A DNA stretch of 64,000 nucleotides from Thalassobellus sp050294475 (GTDB lineage: Bacteria > Bacteroidota > Bacteroidia > Flavobacteriales > Flavobacteriaceae), in the NCBI GenBank assembly GCA_050294475.1, contig JBNKOE010000013.1, forward strand, positions 372,001 through 436,000, in the 5' to 3' direction. The position numbers and the translations under genes are program-made. Shown piece after piece: positions 52,601-61,262 of this stretch (the first letter of the stretch is position 1; each line of letters opens with the position of its first letter). The notes beneath the pieces were generated by a model. The model was not told the origin of the DNA and ran no database searches. It worked only from the letters and a program-made list of their open reading frames with translations.

Positions 52601-54164
52601 GTTAATTTCTCCACCACCGCATCATGATATTTATTCCATTGAAGATTTAGCACAGTTAATTTACGACTTAAAAAATGCCAATCGTGATGCAAGAATTAAT
52701 GTAAAACTTGTATCAGAAGTTGGTGTAGGTACTATTGCTGCTGGTGTTTCAAAAGCAAAAGCCGACGTTGTTCTTATATCAGGTTATGATGGTGGAACAG
52801 GAGCTTCTCCTTTAACATCTTTAAAGCATGCAGGATTACCTTGGGAACTTGGATTAGCTGAGGCACAACAAACATTAGTATTAAACAATTTACGTTCTCG
52901 TATTGTTGTAGAATGTGATGGCCAACTAAAAACAGGCCGTGATGTTGCTATTGCTTGTTTATTAGGTGCTGAAGAATTTGGATTTGCAACAGCTCCTCTT
53001 GTTGCTTCGGGTTGTATTATGATGCGTAAATGTCATTTAAACACATGTCCAGTAGGTATTGCAACTCAAGATAAAGAATTGCGTAAAAACTTTAAAGGCA
53101 CACCAGAACACGTTATTAATTTCTTCTACTACATCGCTGAAGAATTAAGAGGTATTATGGCACAATTAGGGTTTAGAACCATGGATGAAATGATTGGTCA
53201 AACTCATAAAATAAATGCTAATAAAGCCATAAAACATTATAAAGCTAGAGGATTAGATTTATCTTCTATTTTACATAGACCAGCTTCTTACAGACAAATG
53301 CCTGTTAAGAATTCTGAAAAGCAAGATCATAATCTAGACAATGTTTTAGACTTTACTATCTTAAAACATTCTAGAACTGCTATTGCTAATAAAGTTCCAA
53401 CAACATTAGAATTTCCTATAAATAATATAGACCGTTCAGTAGGAGCCATTATTAGTAACGAAATTTCTAAAGCACATGGTCATGAAGGTTTACCAGAAAA
53501 CACATTAAATATAAACTTTACGGGTTCTGCTGGACAAAGTTTCGGGGCTTTTGGAGCACACGGACTTACCTTTAATTTAGAAGGAAACACTAATGACTAT
53601 TTAGGTAAAGGATTATCTGGCGCTAAAATTATTGTTAAAAAACCTGCTAAAGCTGATTTTATTGCAGAAAACAATATTATAGTTGGAAATGTATGTTTAT
53701 TTGGAGCTGTTCAAGGTGAAGCATACATTAATGGTATTGCCGGCGAACGTTTTGCTGTTCGTAACTCTGGTGCCACCACAGTTGTTGAAGGCGTAGGAGA
53801 TCACTGTTGTGAATACATGACAGGTGGTAAAGTAATTGTTTTAGGAACTACAGGTAGAAACTTCGCTGCAGGTATGAGTGGAGGTATTGCTTATGTATAC
53901 GACCCAGAAAACAAATTTGTAAATGGATTGTGTAATACTGAAACCATAGATTTTGAAGATATCTTACCAGAAGATGCTGCCGATTTAAAAGCATGGATTG
54001 AAAAACATGTTTTATATACTGATAGTAATCTTGCTAAAAAATTATTAGCCGACTGGGACAATAGCTTAAAGAATTTTGTTCGAGTAATGCCTACTGAATA
54101 TAAGAAAGCATTAGAGCGTTTAGCAAAGGGAGAAGTAATGGTTGAAGAATTAGAAATAGCATAA
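49650..54164 (+). CDS. gltB: Glutamate synthase, large subunit
   Basis: A 1504-residue subunit that hydrolyses glutamine and channels ammonia to 2-oxoglutarate. Residues 1-16 (MLKKQGLYLPEFEHEN) are a propeptide cut to expose the catalytic Cys17 (CGAGF). Order: class II amidotransferase (17 to about 430), central domain, FMN/2-oxoglutarate barrel (SNSGEGGEDRKRF; PGEGGQLPGEKV; ISGYDGGTGASPL), the 3Fe-4S site (CIMMRKCHLNTCP), and the C-terminal GXGXG domain (GSAGQSFGAFGAHGL). The true start is the ATG at 49650; the frame is open only 9 nt further, to a TTG. It is followed by gltD after 4 nt. Confidence 0.97.
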   Translation: MLKKQGLYLPEFEHENCGAGFICNLKGEKTNQIIHDALEILVKLEHRGGVSSDGKTGDGAGLLIDIPHDYFKRVCDFEIPAQREYAVGMLFLPKIANQYQFCKDTFEKEIKAQGLSVLGWREVPVDSSQLGEIALASEPNIEQIFIGKTEAIDEAVFKAKLYAARKITEHTIRLSKISQSDYFYVPSLSTTTLIYKGIIMPEDIGPYFTDLQQKDLVTRLALVHQRFSTNTMPAWELAQPFRYMCQNGEINTLRGNVSRMRVREEIMKSDVFGPQIDKLFPIILPGKSDSASMDMVVELLTHTGRSLPEVMMMMIPEAWEKHKTMSEERKAFYDYNACIMEPWDGPASVPFTDGDYVGALLDRNGLRPSRYTVTKSGKLIMSSEIGVVDIAPEDIKSHGRLEPGKMFLVDMNEGRIINDEEIKSRIVSERPYKEWLEKTRLHLKDVPYTNTTCPIETIDIKTRQRLFNYTFEDIQEVITPMAIAGKEALGSMGIDTPLAVLSDRPQLISNYFKQLFAQVTNPPLDGIREEIVTDISLSLGKDRNIFSITERQCRKLKIQNPVISNADLEKIRNITIEGFKAETIEMLYPKEKGLNGLEDALDDIVVQIEKALSRKTNIIVLSDRGVNKEFAPIPSLLACSYVHHQLNRLRKRSYFDIIIESAEPREPHHFATLFGYGASAINPYMVNEIIRMQVKEGFIEGIDEQKAVDNFNKAIGKGILKVMNKIGISTLHSYRGSQIFEIVGFNSQFVDKYFPYTASRIEGIGLYEIEKEINERYKYAYPDTYIDKRLGLNIGGDYRWRRNGERHMFNPTTVAKLQQAVRLSDQASYNTYAKAVNEQAENLMTIRGLFEFDNLDPIPLDEVEPWTDIVKRFKTGAMSYGSISREAHENLAIAMNRIGGKSNSGEGGEDRKRFIPDANGDSRNSAIKQVASGRFGVTSHYLSNAREIQIKMAQGAKPGEGGQLPGEKVLPWIAAARNSTPFVGLISPPPHHDIYSIEDLAQLIYDLKNANRDARINVKLVSEVGVGTIAAGVSKAKADVVLISGYDGGTGASPLTSLKHAGLPWELGLAEAQQTLVLNNLRSRIVVECDGQLKTGRDVAIACLLGAEEFGFATAPLVASGCIMMRKCHLNTCPVGIATQDKELRKNFKGTPEHVINFFYYIAEELRGIMAQLGFRTMDEMIGQTHKINANKAIKHYKARGLDLSSILHRPASYRQMPVKNSEKQDHNLDNVLDFTILKHSRTAIANKVPTTLEFPINNIDRSVGAIISNEISKAHGHEGLPENTLNINFTGSAGQSFGAFGAHGLTFNLEGNTNDYLGKGLSGAKIIVKKPAKADFIAENNIIVGNVCLFGAVQGEAYINGIAGERFAVRNSGATTVVEGVGDHCCEYMTGGKVIVLGTTGRNFAAGMSGGIAYVYDPENKFVNGLCNTETIDFEDILPEDAADLKAWIEKHVLYTDSNLAKKLLADWDNSLKNFVRVMPTEYKKALERLAKGEVMVEELEIA

Positions 54165-54168
54165 TACG

Positions 54169-55635
54169 ATGGGAAAAGTAACAGGTTTTAAAGAATTCGA
54201 AAGAAAAGATGAAACATACACGCCTGTACCAGAACGTGTAGAACATTATAAAGAGTTTACAGTACCTTTAAGTGAAGAAGATGTCACAAAACAAGGTTCT
54301 CGCTGTATGGATTGTGGTATTCCATTTTGCCATAGTGGTTGCCCACTTGGTAATTTAATTCCAGATTTTAATCACATGGTACACCAAGGCGAATGGCAAA
54401 AAGCCTCATGGATATTACACTCTACAAATAATTTCCCTGAATTTACAGGTCGTTTGTGTCCTGCTCCTTGTGAACAAGCATGTGTTTTAGGTATTATTGA
54501 AGATCCTATTTCTATTGAAAATATTGAAAAAAATATTGTTGAACGTGCTTTTAAAGAAGGTTGGATAAAACCACAACCACCTAAGAAAAGAACAGGTAAA
54601 AAAGTTGCTGTTGTAGGTTCAGGACCTGCTGGTTTAGCAACTGCTCAACAATTAAATAGAGCAGGACATCTAGTTACTGTTTTTGAAAGAGATGATGCTA
54701 TTGGTGGTTTATTACGCTATGGTATTCCTAATTTTAAAATGGAAAAAGGTGTTATCGATCGTCGTGTAGCTATTTTAGAAGCAGAAGGTATTGTATTTAA
54801 AACAAATATAAACGTTGGTGTAAACTACGATGTAAAAGAATTAAAAGCATTTGATGCTGTTGTTCTTTGTGGTGGTGCCACAGAAAGAAGAAGTTTACCA
54901 ACACCAGGTATTGATGCTGATGGTGTTGTTCAAGCTATGGATTTCTTAACACAACAAACCAAAGTAGTTTTTGGTCAAAAAATAGAAAACCAAGTTTTAG
55001 CAACTGGCAAAAATGTTATTGTTATTGGTGGTGGTGATACAGGTTCAGATTGTATTGGAACATCCAATCGTCAAAAAGCTAAATCGGTTACTAATTTTGA
55101 AATTATGCCAAAACCTCCAGGACACCGTTCTCCAACAACTCCTTGGCCTTATTGGCCTTTACAATTAAAAACTTCTTCTTCTCATAAAGAAGGTGTTGAA
55201 CGTAACTGGTTAATAAACACAAAAGAATTTATTAAAGACGAAAATGGTAAACTTACCGCTTTAAAAACAGTAAATGTTGAATGGGAAATGATTCCTGGTG
55301 AACGTCCTAAATTAATAGAAATTGAAGGCACAGAAAAAACATGGCCATGCGACTTAGCTTTATTAGCTCTTGGTTTTACAGGTCCAGAAAGCACTATTGC
55401 CGATCAATTAGGGATAAATAGAGATGCGCGTTCTAATTACAAAGCAGAGTATGGAAAGTACCAAACAAATATTCCTAATATATTTACTGCAGGCGATATG
55501 CGCCGAGGACAATCATTAATTGTTTGGGCAATTTCTGAAGGACGAGAAGCTGCTCGTCAAGTTGATATTTACCTAATGGGTAAATCAGATTTACCAACAA
55601 AAGATATTACTGGCGATTTGGTTGGTGTTCATTAA
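54169..55635 (+). CDS. gltD: Glutamate synthase, small subunit
   Basis: A 488-residue NADPH-oxidising subunit that supplies electrons to GltB. The N-terminal iron-sulfur region has CMDCGIPFCHSGCPLGNLIP and CPAPCEQACVLGI; FAD is bound at VAVVGSGPAGLATAQQLNRA and GGLLRYGIPNFKMEKGVIDR, and NAD(P) at IVIGGGDTGSDCIGTSNRQK. FTAGDMRRGQSLIVWAISEG closes the fold. With gltB and the amt/glnK set this completes ammonium capture. A strong terminator follows. Confidence 0.97.
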   Translation: MGKVTGFKEFERKDETYTPVPERVEHYKEFTVPLSEEDVTKQGSRCMDCGIPFCHSGCPLGNLIPDFNHMVHQGEWQKASWILHSTNNFPEFTGRLCPAPCEQACVLGIIEDPISIENIEKNIVERAFKEGWIKPQPPKKRTGKKVAVVGSGPAGLATAQQLNRAGHLVTVFERDDAIGGLLRYGIPNFKMEKGVIDRRVAILEAEGIVFKTNINVGVNYDVKELKAFDAVVLCGGATERRSLPTPGIDADGVVQAMDFLTQQTKVVFGQKIENQVLATGKNVIVIGGGDTGSDCIGTSNRQKAKSVTNFEIMPKPPGHRSPTTPWPYWPLQLKTSSSHKEGVERNWLINTKEFIKDENGKLTALKTVNVEWEMIPGERPKLIEIEGTEKTWPCDLALLALGFTGPESTIADQLGINRDARSNYKAEYGKYQTNIPNIFTAGDMRRGQSLIVWAISEGREAARQVDIYLMGKSDLPTKDITGDLVGVH

Positions 55636-55661
55636 ATAATTAATAAAATATAAATTCAAAT

Positions 55662-55692
55662 AAAAAAGCCTTAACCTATGTTGAGGCTTTTT
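55662..55692 (+). terminator. gltBD terminator
   Basis: 13-bp stem with one U-G wobble: AAAAAGCCTTAAC (55663-55675) / GTTGAGGCTTTTT (55680-55692), loop CTAT, 27 nt past the gltD stop. Confidence 0.88.
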
Positions 55693-55731
55693 ATTTGTTA
55701 TTTACCTCGTTCTAAAAGTTATTAGTCGAAA

Positions 55732-55739
55732 TATATTTG
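55732..55739 (+). promoter_or_regulatory. -7 box of the alpha/beta hydrolase gene
   Basis: TATATTTG, an exact TAnnTTTG, 51 nt before the ATG. Confidence 0.5.
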
Positions 55740-55790
55740 AAACCATGATTAAGTAATTAATTTTATTAATTGTTTTAAATCAAATTTGGT

Positions 55791-58361
55791 ATGCTTAAAA
55801 TTAATTATTCCTTTTTTCTTTTTTTATTCTTTTCAATTAGTATTGTTTTCTCTCAAGATAAAACTGGAAATATTGTAGAATATTTTGGAAAAGAAAAAGT
55901 AAATGATATTCAAGAAGGCAAACTTTTGCATGTCTTTAAATCGGCATTCATTTTAGAGACTAAAAAGCTAGGTTTCGAATCATCCTCATTTCCAAAAGAC
56001 CCGATTTTTAATAAGTTTTTAAAAAATCCAAAATATAAAGTTAAAAATAATAATGTCTTTGATATTGGTTATTTAGGCAATGAAATGGTATGGAAAACTA
56101 TAACAACAGATGAAACAAATAGTTTTAGTGACAAAAATTTAAGGTCTAGCTATATATATTTCACATACAATTCAAAAGACACAAAAACAGTGCTTTTTGA
56201 AGCCTCGGGACACTCTTTAGTTTTAATTAATGGACTACCTCATGAAGGAGACCATTATGATTTTGGATGGAATTTAATTCCTTTAACATTAAAAAAAGGT
56301 GTCAATACTTTTATTTTAAAAGTAGGACGATTTCCAAGAATTCGTGCAAGACTCATTGAACCAAAAACTAAAGTACAATTTACTACTAGAGATTTAACAC
56401 TACCTGACATCTTAATAGAAGAAAACAATACATATAAAGGTGCAATACGGGTTGTAAATGCAAGTAAAAATTGGATAAAAAATTATAGTATTACGTCTCA
56501 ATTTAATGGCATTACATTAACCACCAATATTCCAAACATCTCTCCTATGAGTGTTAGAAAAGTGGCATTTGAAATAGCCCCTGTTTCAAAAAACACCAAA
56601 ATTGGCGAACGCCTTTTAAAACTACAATTAAATAATGAGAAAAAAGAATCTATAAGTGTTCAAGAAATTTCCTTAGAAATAAAATCAAATCACAAACATC
56701 ATAAACGCACCTTTATAAGCAATATAGATGGAAGTATACAATATTATAGTGTGGCACCATCTAGTAATAATAACTTAAAAAACGGTGCTCTGTTTTTATC
56801 TGTTCATGGTGCTTCGGTTGAAGCTGTAAATCAAGCTAATGCTTATAAGCAAAAAGATTGGGGTAATATAATAGCTCCTACTAATCGAAGACCATTTGGT
56901 TTTGCTTGGGAAGATTGGGGTAGGTTAGATGCTCTAGAAGTTTTAGAAGACTCAAAGAATATATACAATCCAGACCCTAAACATATATATTTAACAGGAC
57001 ATTCTATGGGAGGTCATGGCACTTGGTATTTAGGAGCAACTTATCCAGACAAATTTGCTGCAATTGCGCCTTGTGCAGGGTATCCAGATTTACTATTATA
57101 TAGAGACAGTTTTTTAAAACAAACATTAAAAATGCCAGATGAAAGTCTTTTTAAATTAGGTATGGAACCAAAAACCATTGAGCGTTTAAAAATAAAATAT
57201 ACAAAGACACCTGTTGAAACTATAATTGAAAGAGCTGGAACACCTAGTAGAACTCTTAAGTTAATTCGTAATTATTTACATTACGGGGTTTATATTTTAC
57301 ATGGAGAAAAAGATAATGTTGTACCTACCTATATAGCTCAAGATATGAGAGAACGTTTAGGTAAATTTCATAACGATTTTAATTACTATGAATATCCTGA
57401 TGGCGAACATTGGTATGGAAATCATAGTTTAGATTGGGATCCCATCTTTAATTTTTTTAAATGGCATACTATAAAAAATGATGAAGATATAAAAACCTTA
57501 GAATTCTACACAGGGTCGCCTGGTGTATCTTCTAAGTCTCATTTTATAACAATACATCAGCAAGAAATTCCTTTTGAAATAAGTTCTTTTAATTTTAATA
57601 AAGATACATCATATGTATTAAAAACTGATAATGTAAGTTTAATTGAAGTTGATTTTTCAAAATTAAACGATACCATTACCTCCATAAAAATTGACGGAGC
57701 CAAATTTAAAATATCTAATAATACTAAAGAATTTTATAAGAAAACAGATACTACTTGGACATTGTCTAAAGCACCTTCTTTACAAGAAAAAGGGCCGCAT
57801 AGAAATGGTGGCTTTAAAGATGCCTTTAGAAATAATGTTGTATTTATTTATGCAACTAAGGGTTCTGAATTTGAGAATGAATGGTATTATAATCGAGCCA
57901 AATTTGATGCTGAAACTTTTTGGTATAGAGCTAATGGTTCTATAGAAATTGTAAAAGATGTTGATTTTTCTTTACAAAAATACGCCAATCGTAATGTGGT
58001 GATTTATGGAAACAAAAGTAACAATGCCGCTTGGGGAAAATTATTGAAAGATAGCCCTATTCAAGTTAAAAATAATGAAGTAGATTTTAATGGAAAAAAA
58101 CTACAAGGAAACCAGTGGGGAATGTATTTTATTACACCTAATAAAAGCAGCAATTTTGCTAGTATTGGGGTTATAACAGCGACAGGAGAAAAAGGCATGA
58201 AAGCAGCCTATATGAATCATTATTTAGTTAATGGCAGTACATTTCCAGATTTATTATTGTTTGACGATGAGGTTTTAGAAAATGGAATGACAGCCGTTAA
58301 ATGTGCCGGTTTTTTTGGTAATGATTGGTCTGTTGAAAATGGTGATTTTGAATGGAAGTAA
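55791..58361 (+). CDS. Secreted alpha/beta hydrolase (prolyl-oligopeptidase/esterase type)
   Basis: An 856-residue exported enzyme: signal peptide YSFFLFLFFSISIVFSQ, an N-terminal beta-rich, jelly-roll-like region (about 60-300), then an alpha/beta-hydrolase domain at about 305-560. The nucleophile is S405 in GHSMGGHG; D508 in HGEKDNVVP and H540 in YPDGEHWYG complete the triad. C-terminal beta modules continue to 856. Domain order suits a PHB-depolymerase/peptidase-like exported esterase acting on polymers. No CAZyme or Sus partner is nearby, so the substrate is unknown. Confidence 0.85.
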   Translation: MLKINYSFFLFLFFSISIVFSQDKTGNIVEYFGKEKVNDIQEGKLLHVFKSAFILETKKLGFESSSFPKDPIFNKFLKNPKYKVKNNNVFDIGYLGNEMVWKTITTDETNSFSDKNLRSSYIYFTYNSKDTKTVLFEASGHSLVLINGLPHEGDHYDFGWNLIPLTLKKGVNTFILKVGRFPRIRARLIEPKTKVQFTTRDLTLPDILIEENNTYKGAIRVVNASKNWIKNYSITSQFNGITLTTNIPNISPMSVRKVAFEIAPVSKNTKIGERLLKLQLNNEKKESISVQEISLEIKSNHKHHKRTFISNIDGSIQYYSVAPSSNNNLKNGALFLSVHGASVEAVNQANAYKQKDWGNIIAPTNRRPFGFAWEDWGRLDALEVLEDSKNIYNPDPKHIYLTGHSMGGHGTWYLGATYPDKFAAIAPCAGYPDLLLYRDSFLKQTLKMPDESLFKLGMEPKTIERLKIKYTKTPVETIIERAGTPSRTLKLIRNYLHYGVYILHGEKDNVVPTYIAQDMRERLGKFHNDFNYYEYPDGEHWYGNHSLDWDPIFNFFKWHTIKNDEDIKTLEFYTGSPGVSSKSHFITIHQQEIPFEISSFNFNKDTSYVLKTDNVSLIEVDFSKLNDTITSIKIDGAKFKISNNTKEFYKKTDTTWTLSKAPSLQEKGPHRNGGFKDAFRNNVVFIYATKGSEFENEWYYNRAKFDAETFWYRANGSIEIVKDVDFSLQKYANRNVVIYGNKSNNAAWGKLLKDSPIQVKNNEVDFNGKKLQGNQWGMYFITPNKSSNFASIGVITATGEKGMKAAYMNHYLVNGSTFPDLLLFDDEVLENGMTAVKCAGFFGNDWSVENGDFEWK

Positions 58362-58381
58362 ACTAAATATTTTATTATCTA

Positions 58382-59386
58382 CTAAGCATTTCGCATAAAC
58401 TCTTCTACTTTTTCTACCATATTCTTACTTCCGCAAATAAATGGCACACGTTCATGAAGTTCTGTAGGTTCAACATCTAAAGTTCTTGTAAAACCATCAC
58501 TAGACTTTCCGCTTGCTTGTTCTGCTAAAAAAGCCATAGGATTACATTCATAAAGTAAACGTAATTTTCCTTTAGGGTTTTTTGAACTTTGTGGATATAA
58601 ATAAATACCTCCTTTAATCATATTTCTATGAAAATCTGACACTAAAGAACCAATGTATCTTGATGTATAAGGTCTATCTCCTTCTTCTTGTTGACAGTAT
58701 TTAATATAATTTTTAATTCCCTGTGGGAAATGAATATAATTGCCTTCATTAACTGAATAGATATTACCATCTTCAGGAAATTTCATACATGGATGTGATA
58801 AATAAAATGAACCTATTGCTGGGTTAAGTGTAAAACCATTAACACCATCACCTGTAGTGTAAACCAGCATAGTAGAAGTTCCATAAACCACATAACCTGC
58901 TGCTACTTGCTTGCTTCCTTTTTGTAAAAAATCTTCAAGCTGAACTGGCGTTCCTACAGGAGTAATTCTTCTGTAAATAGAAAAAATAGTACCAACAGAT
59001 ACATTCACATCAATGTTTGATGATCCATCTAACGGATCAATTAAAACAACATATTTATTTTGATGATTTTCATCCTGACTATTAATTGATATAAAATCAT
59101 CTTCTTCTTCACTTGCAATACCACAAACAATATTTCTTTTTGTTAGTGTTTGTATAAATTTATCATTTGCATAAACATCTAACTTTTGCTGATTCTCTCC
59201 CTGTATATTAGTATCTCCAGCAGCCCCAATTATATCAACCAAACCAGCCTTATTAACTTCATGGTTTACTATTTTAGCTGCTAGTCTAATTGAATTAAGC
59301 AAACGAGACAATTCTCCAGATGAATATTTAAAAGATGATTGGTTTTCAATAATAAATTCTCCTAATGTTTGTTTTTTATGAGACAT
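58382..59386 (-). CDS. fbp: Fructose-1,6-bisphosphatase, class I
   Basis: A 334-residue gluconeogenic enzyme. The metal/active-site motif DPLDGSSNIDVNVSVGTIFS is complete, preceded by the family start TLGEFIIENQSSF and IIGAAGDTNIQGENQQKLDV. The C-terminal SSKNPKGKLRLLYECNPMAF is the substrate/Mg region. The frame is open to a TTG at 59408-59410, but the ATG at 59386 gives MSHKKQTLGEF. Together with ppc it supports carbon flow toward sugars. It diverges from the acetyltransferase-aspartokinase-olsF run. Confidence 0.95.
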   Translation of the reverse strand: MSHKKQTLGEFIIENQSSFKYSSGELSRLLNSIRLAAKIVNHEVNKAGLVDIIGAAGDTNIQGENQQKLDVYANDKFIQTLTKRNIVCGIASEEEDDFISINSQDENHQNKYVVLIDPLDGSSNIDVNVSVGTIFSIYRRITPVGTPVQLEDFLQKGSKQVAAGYVVYGTSTMLVYTTGDGVNGFTLNPAIGSFYLSHPCMKFPEDGNIYSVNEGNYIHFPQGIKNYIKYCQQEEGDRPYTSRYIGSLVSDFHRNMIKGGIYLYPQSSKNPKGKLRLLYECNPMAFLAEQASGKSSDGFTRTLDVEPTELHERVPFICGSKNMVEKVEEFMRNA

Positions 59387-59480
59387 AAAATGTTGTTTTG
59401 GTTCGTACAAATATCTATAAAATTTAATGAACTACAACGATTTCGCTAGAGATTAATCTTTACAAATCACAAGTTTAAAG

Positions 59481-59488
59481 TATCTTTG
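59481..59488 (+). promoter_or_regulatory. -7 box of the acetyltransferase-aspartokinase-olsF operon
   Basis: TATCTTTG, an exact TAnnTTTG, 20 nt before the ATG of the acetyltransferase. Confidence 0.55.
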
Positions 59489-59508
59489 AAAAACATTATT
59501 TTTAGATT

Positions 59509-59988
59509 ATGGATTTTACAATAAGAAAAGCAAATAAAGAGGATATGTTACATGTCTATCAACTAATAAAAGAGCTAGCAATATTTGAAAAAGAGCCCGA
59601 TGCAGTAGAAATTACTGTTGAAGATTTAGAAAAAGATGGGTTTAATTCAAATCCTGCATTCTTTTGTTTTGTTGCAGAAGTAAATTCAAAAATAGAAGGA
59701 ATTGCTTTAGGCTACAATCGATATTCTACGTGGAAAGGTAAAGCCATACACTTGGAAGATTTAATAGTTAGAGAAAACATGAGAGGCACCGGATTAGGTT
59801 CTGCATTATTTGATGAAATTATAAAATACGGTCATGATTTAAATGCAAAACGGATTGTCTGGGATGTTTTAGAATGGAATAAACCAGCAATAACATTTTA
59901 CGAAAAAAAAGGAGCTAATATTATGGAAGATTGGCGCGTTGTACATTTAAACGAAAAGGGCATTAAAAATTATATATCAAAATTATAA
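59509..59988 (+). CDS. GNAT N-acetyltransferase (diamine-acetyltransferase-like)
   Basis: A 159-residue GNAT enzyme. Start FTIRKANKEDMLHVYQLIKE and the EDLIVRENMRGTGLGSALFD segment (acetyl-CoA loop RGTGLGSA) are as in spermidine/thialysine acetyltransferases. The end WNKPAITFYEKKGANIMEDW is standard. Substrate may be a diamine or polyamine. It starts the aspartokinase-olsF run (TAATATG junction), which may mean a link to lysine or ornithine metabolism (inference). Confidence 0.88.
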   Translation: MDFTIRKANKEDMLHVYQLIKELAIFEKEPDAVEITVEDLEKDGFNSNPAFFCFVAEVNSKIEGIALGYNRYSTWKGKAIHLEDLIVRENMRGTGLGSALFDEIIKYGHDLNAKRIVWDVLEWNKPAITFYEKKGANIMEDWRVVHLNEKGIKNYISKL

Positions 59989-59989
59989 T

Positions 59990-61240
59990 ATGCAAGTTTT
60001 TAAATTTGGCGGTGCATCTGTAAAAGATGCCAATGGTGTTAAAAATTTAGCATCTGTTTTACAAAAAGTTGGTTTTAAAAACACTCTTATTGTAGTATCT
60101 GCCATGGGTAAAACTACAAATGCTTTAGAGCTTGTTATTAAAAATTATTTTGAAAACAAAACTGAATTTCAAAACTCAGTTGAAACTGTTAAAACATATC
60201 ATAACAATATTCTTTTAGATTTATTTGAAAACAAGAATCACGAAATTTTCAAAAAAATAGAAGCTTTTTTTAATGAACTAAATAGTATTTTAAACGTTAA
60301 CAAATCGCCTGATTATAATTTTTTATACGATCAAGTTATTGGTTTTGGCGAATTAATTTCTACAACAATTATTAGCGAATATTTAAACGTTATTGGATTA
60401 AAAAATAATTGGATAGACGCCAGAGACTATATTAAAACCGATAACTATTACAGACGTGCTAATATAAACTGGGATGAAACTCAGCAATTAATTTCATCAA
60501 ACTTTAACAAATCTATATTAAACATAACACAAGGGTTTTTAGGAAGTGATGCAAATAATTTTACAACAACATTAGGTAGAGAAGGTAGCGATTACACAGC
60601 AGCTATATTTGCTTATTGCTTAAATGCTGAGAGTGTTACCATTTGGAAAGATGTTCCAGGAGTTTTAAATGCAGATCCACGTTATTTTGAGCACGCTCAA
60701 TTATTAAACAAAATATCTTATCGAGAAGCCATAGAATTAGCATTTTATGGCGCATCGGTTATCCACCCAAAAACATTACAACCACTACAAGGAAAAGAAA
60801 TTCCTTTATTTGTTAAATCATTTTTAAATCCGGAAGCTTCAGGAACAAAAATTGGTAAAAATGTTACTTTAGAACCTATGATTCCTTGTTTTATTGTTAA
60901 GAAAAATCAAGTATTAATCTCATTATCATCTTTAGATTTTTCATACATTGTTGAAGAAAATATTAGTGATATTTTCAATCTTTTACACTTATATAAAATG
61001 AAAGTAGATGTTATTCAAAACTCGGCAATTAGCTTTTCTGTTTGTGTAGATAATATTTACAATAATCTTGAAAAACTATTACATCATTTAAAAACAAAAT
61101 TTAAAGTAACATGCCATGAAAATGTCTCTCTTTACACAATTAGGCACTATAATGAAAAGGCTATAATTCAAATTGAAGCCGATAAAACCGTGTTATTAAA
61201 ACAATTAACTCAAGAAACCGTTCAAGTAGTAACTAAATAA
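59990..61240 (+). CDS. Aspartate kinase
   Basis: A 416-residue aspartokinase that phosphorylates aspartate, the entry to lysine, threonine and methionine. MQVFKFGGASVKDANGVKNL is the kinase N-terminus (KFGG[TA]S motif), GREGSDYTAAIFAYCLNAES is the aspartate/ATP region, and the C-terminal 120 residues (LISLSSLDFSYIVEENISDI) form ACT-like regulatory repeats, so feedback control is likely. No homoserine dehydrogenase domain is fused. It starts one base after the preceding acetyltransferase stop codon. Confidence 0.93.
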   Translation: MQVFKFGGASVKDANGVKNLASVLQKVGFKNTLIVVSAMGKTTNALELVIKNYFENKTEFQNSVETVKTYHNNILLDLFENKNHEIFKKIEAFFNELNSILNVNKSPDYNFLYDQVIGFGELISTTIISEYLNVIGLKNNWIDARDYIKTDNYYRRANINWDETQQLISSNFNKSILNITQGFLGSDANNFTTTLGREGSDYTAAIFAYCLNAESVTIWKDVPGVLNADPRYFEHAQLLNKISYREAIELAFYGASVIHPKTLQPLQGKEIPLFVKSFLNPEASGTKIGKNVTLEPMIPCFIVKKNQVLISLSSLDFSYIVEENISDIFNLLHLYKMKVDVIQNSAISFSVCVDNIYNNLEKLLHHLKTKFKVTCHENVSLYTIRHYNEKAIIQIEADKTVLLKQLTQETVQVVTK

Positions 61241-61262
61241 ACAATTTAGTACATTTACACTC

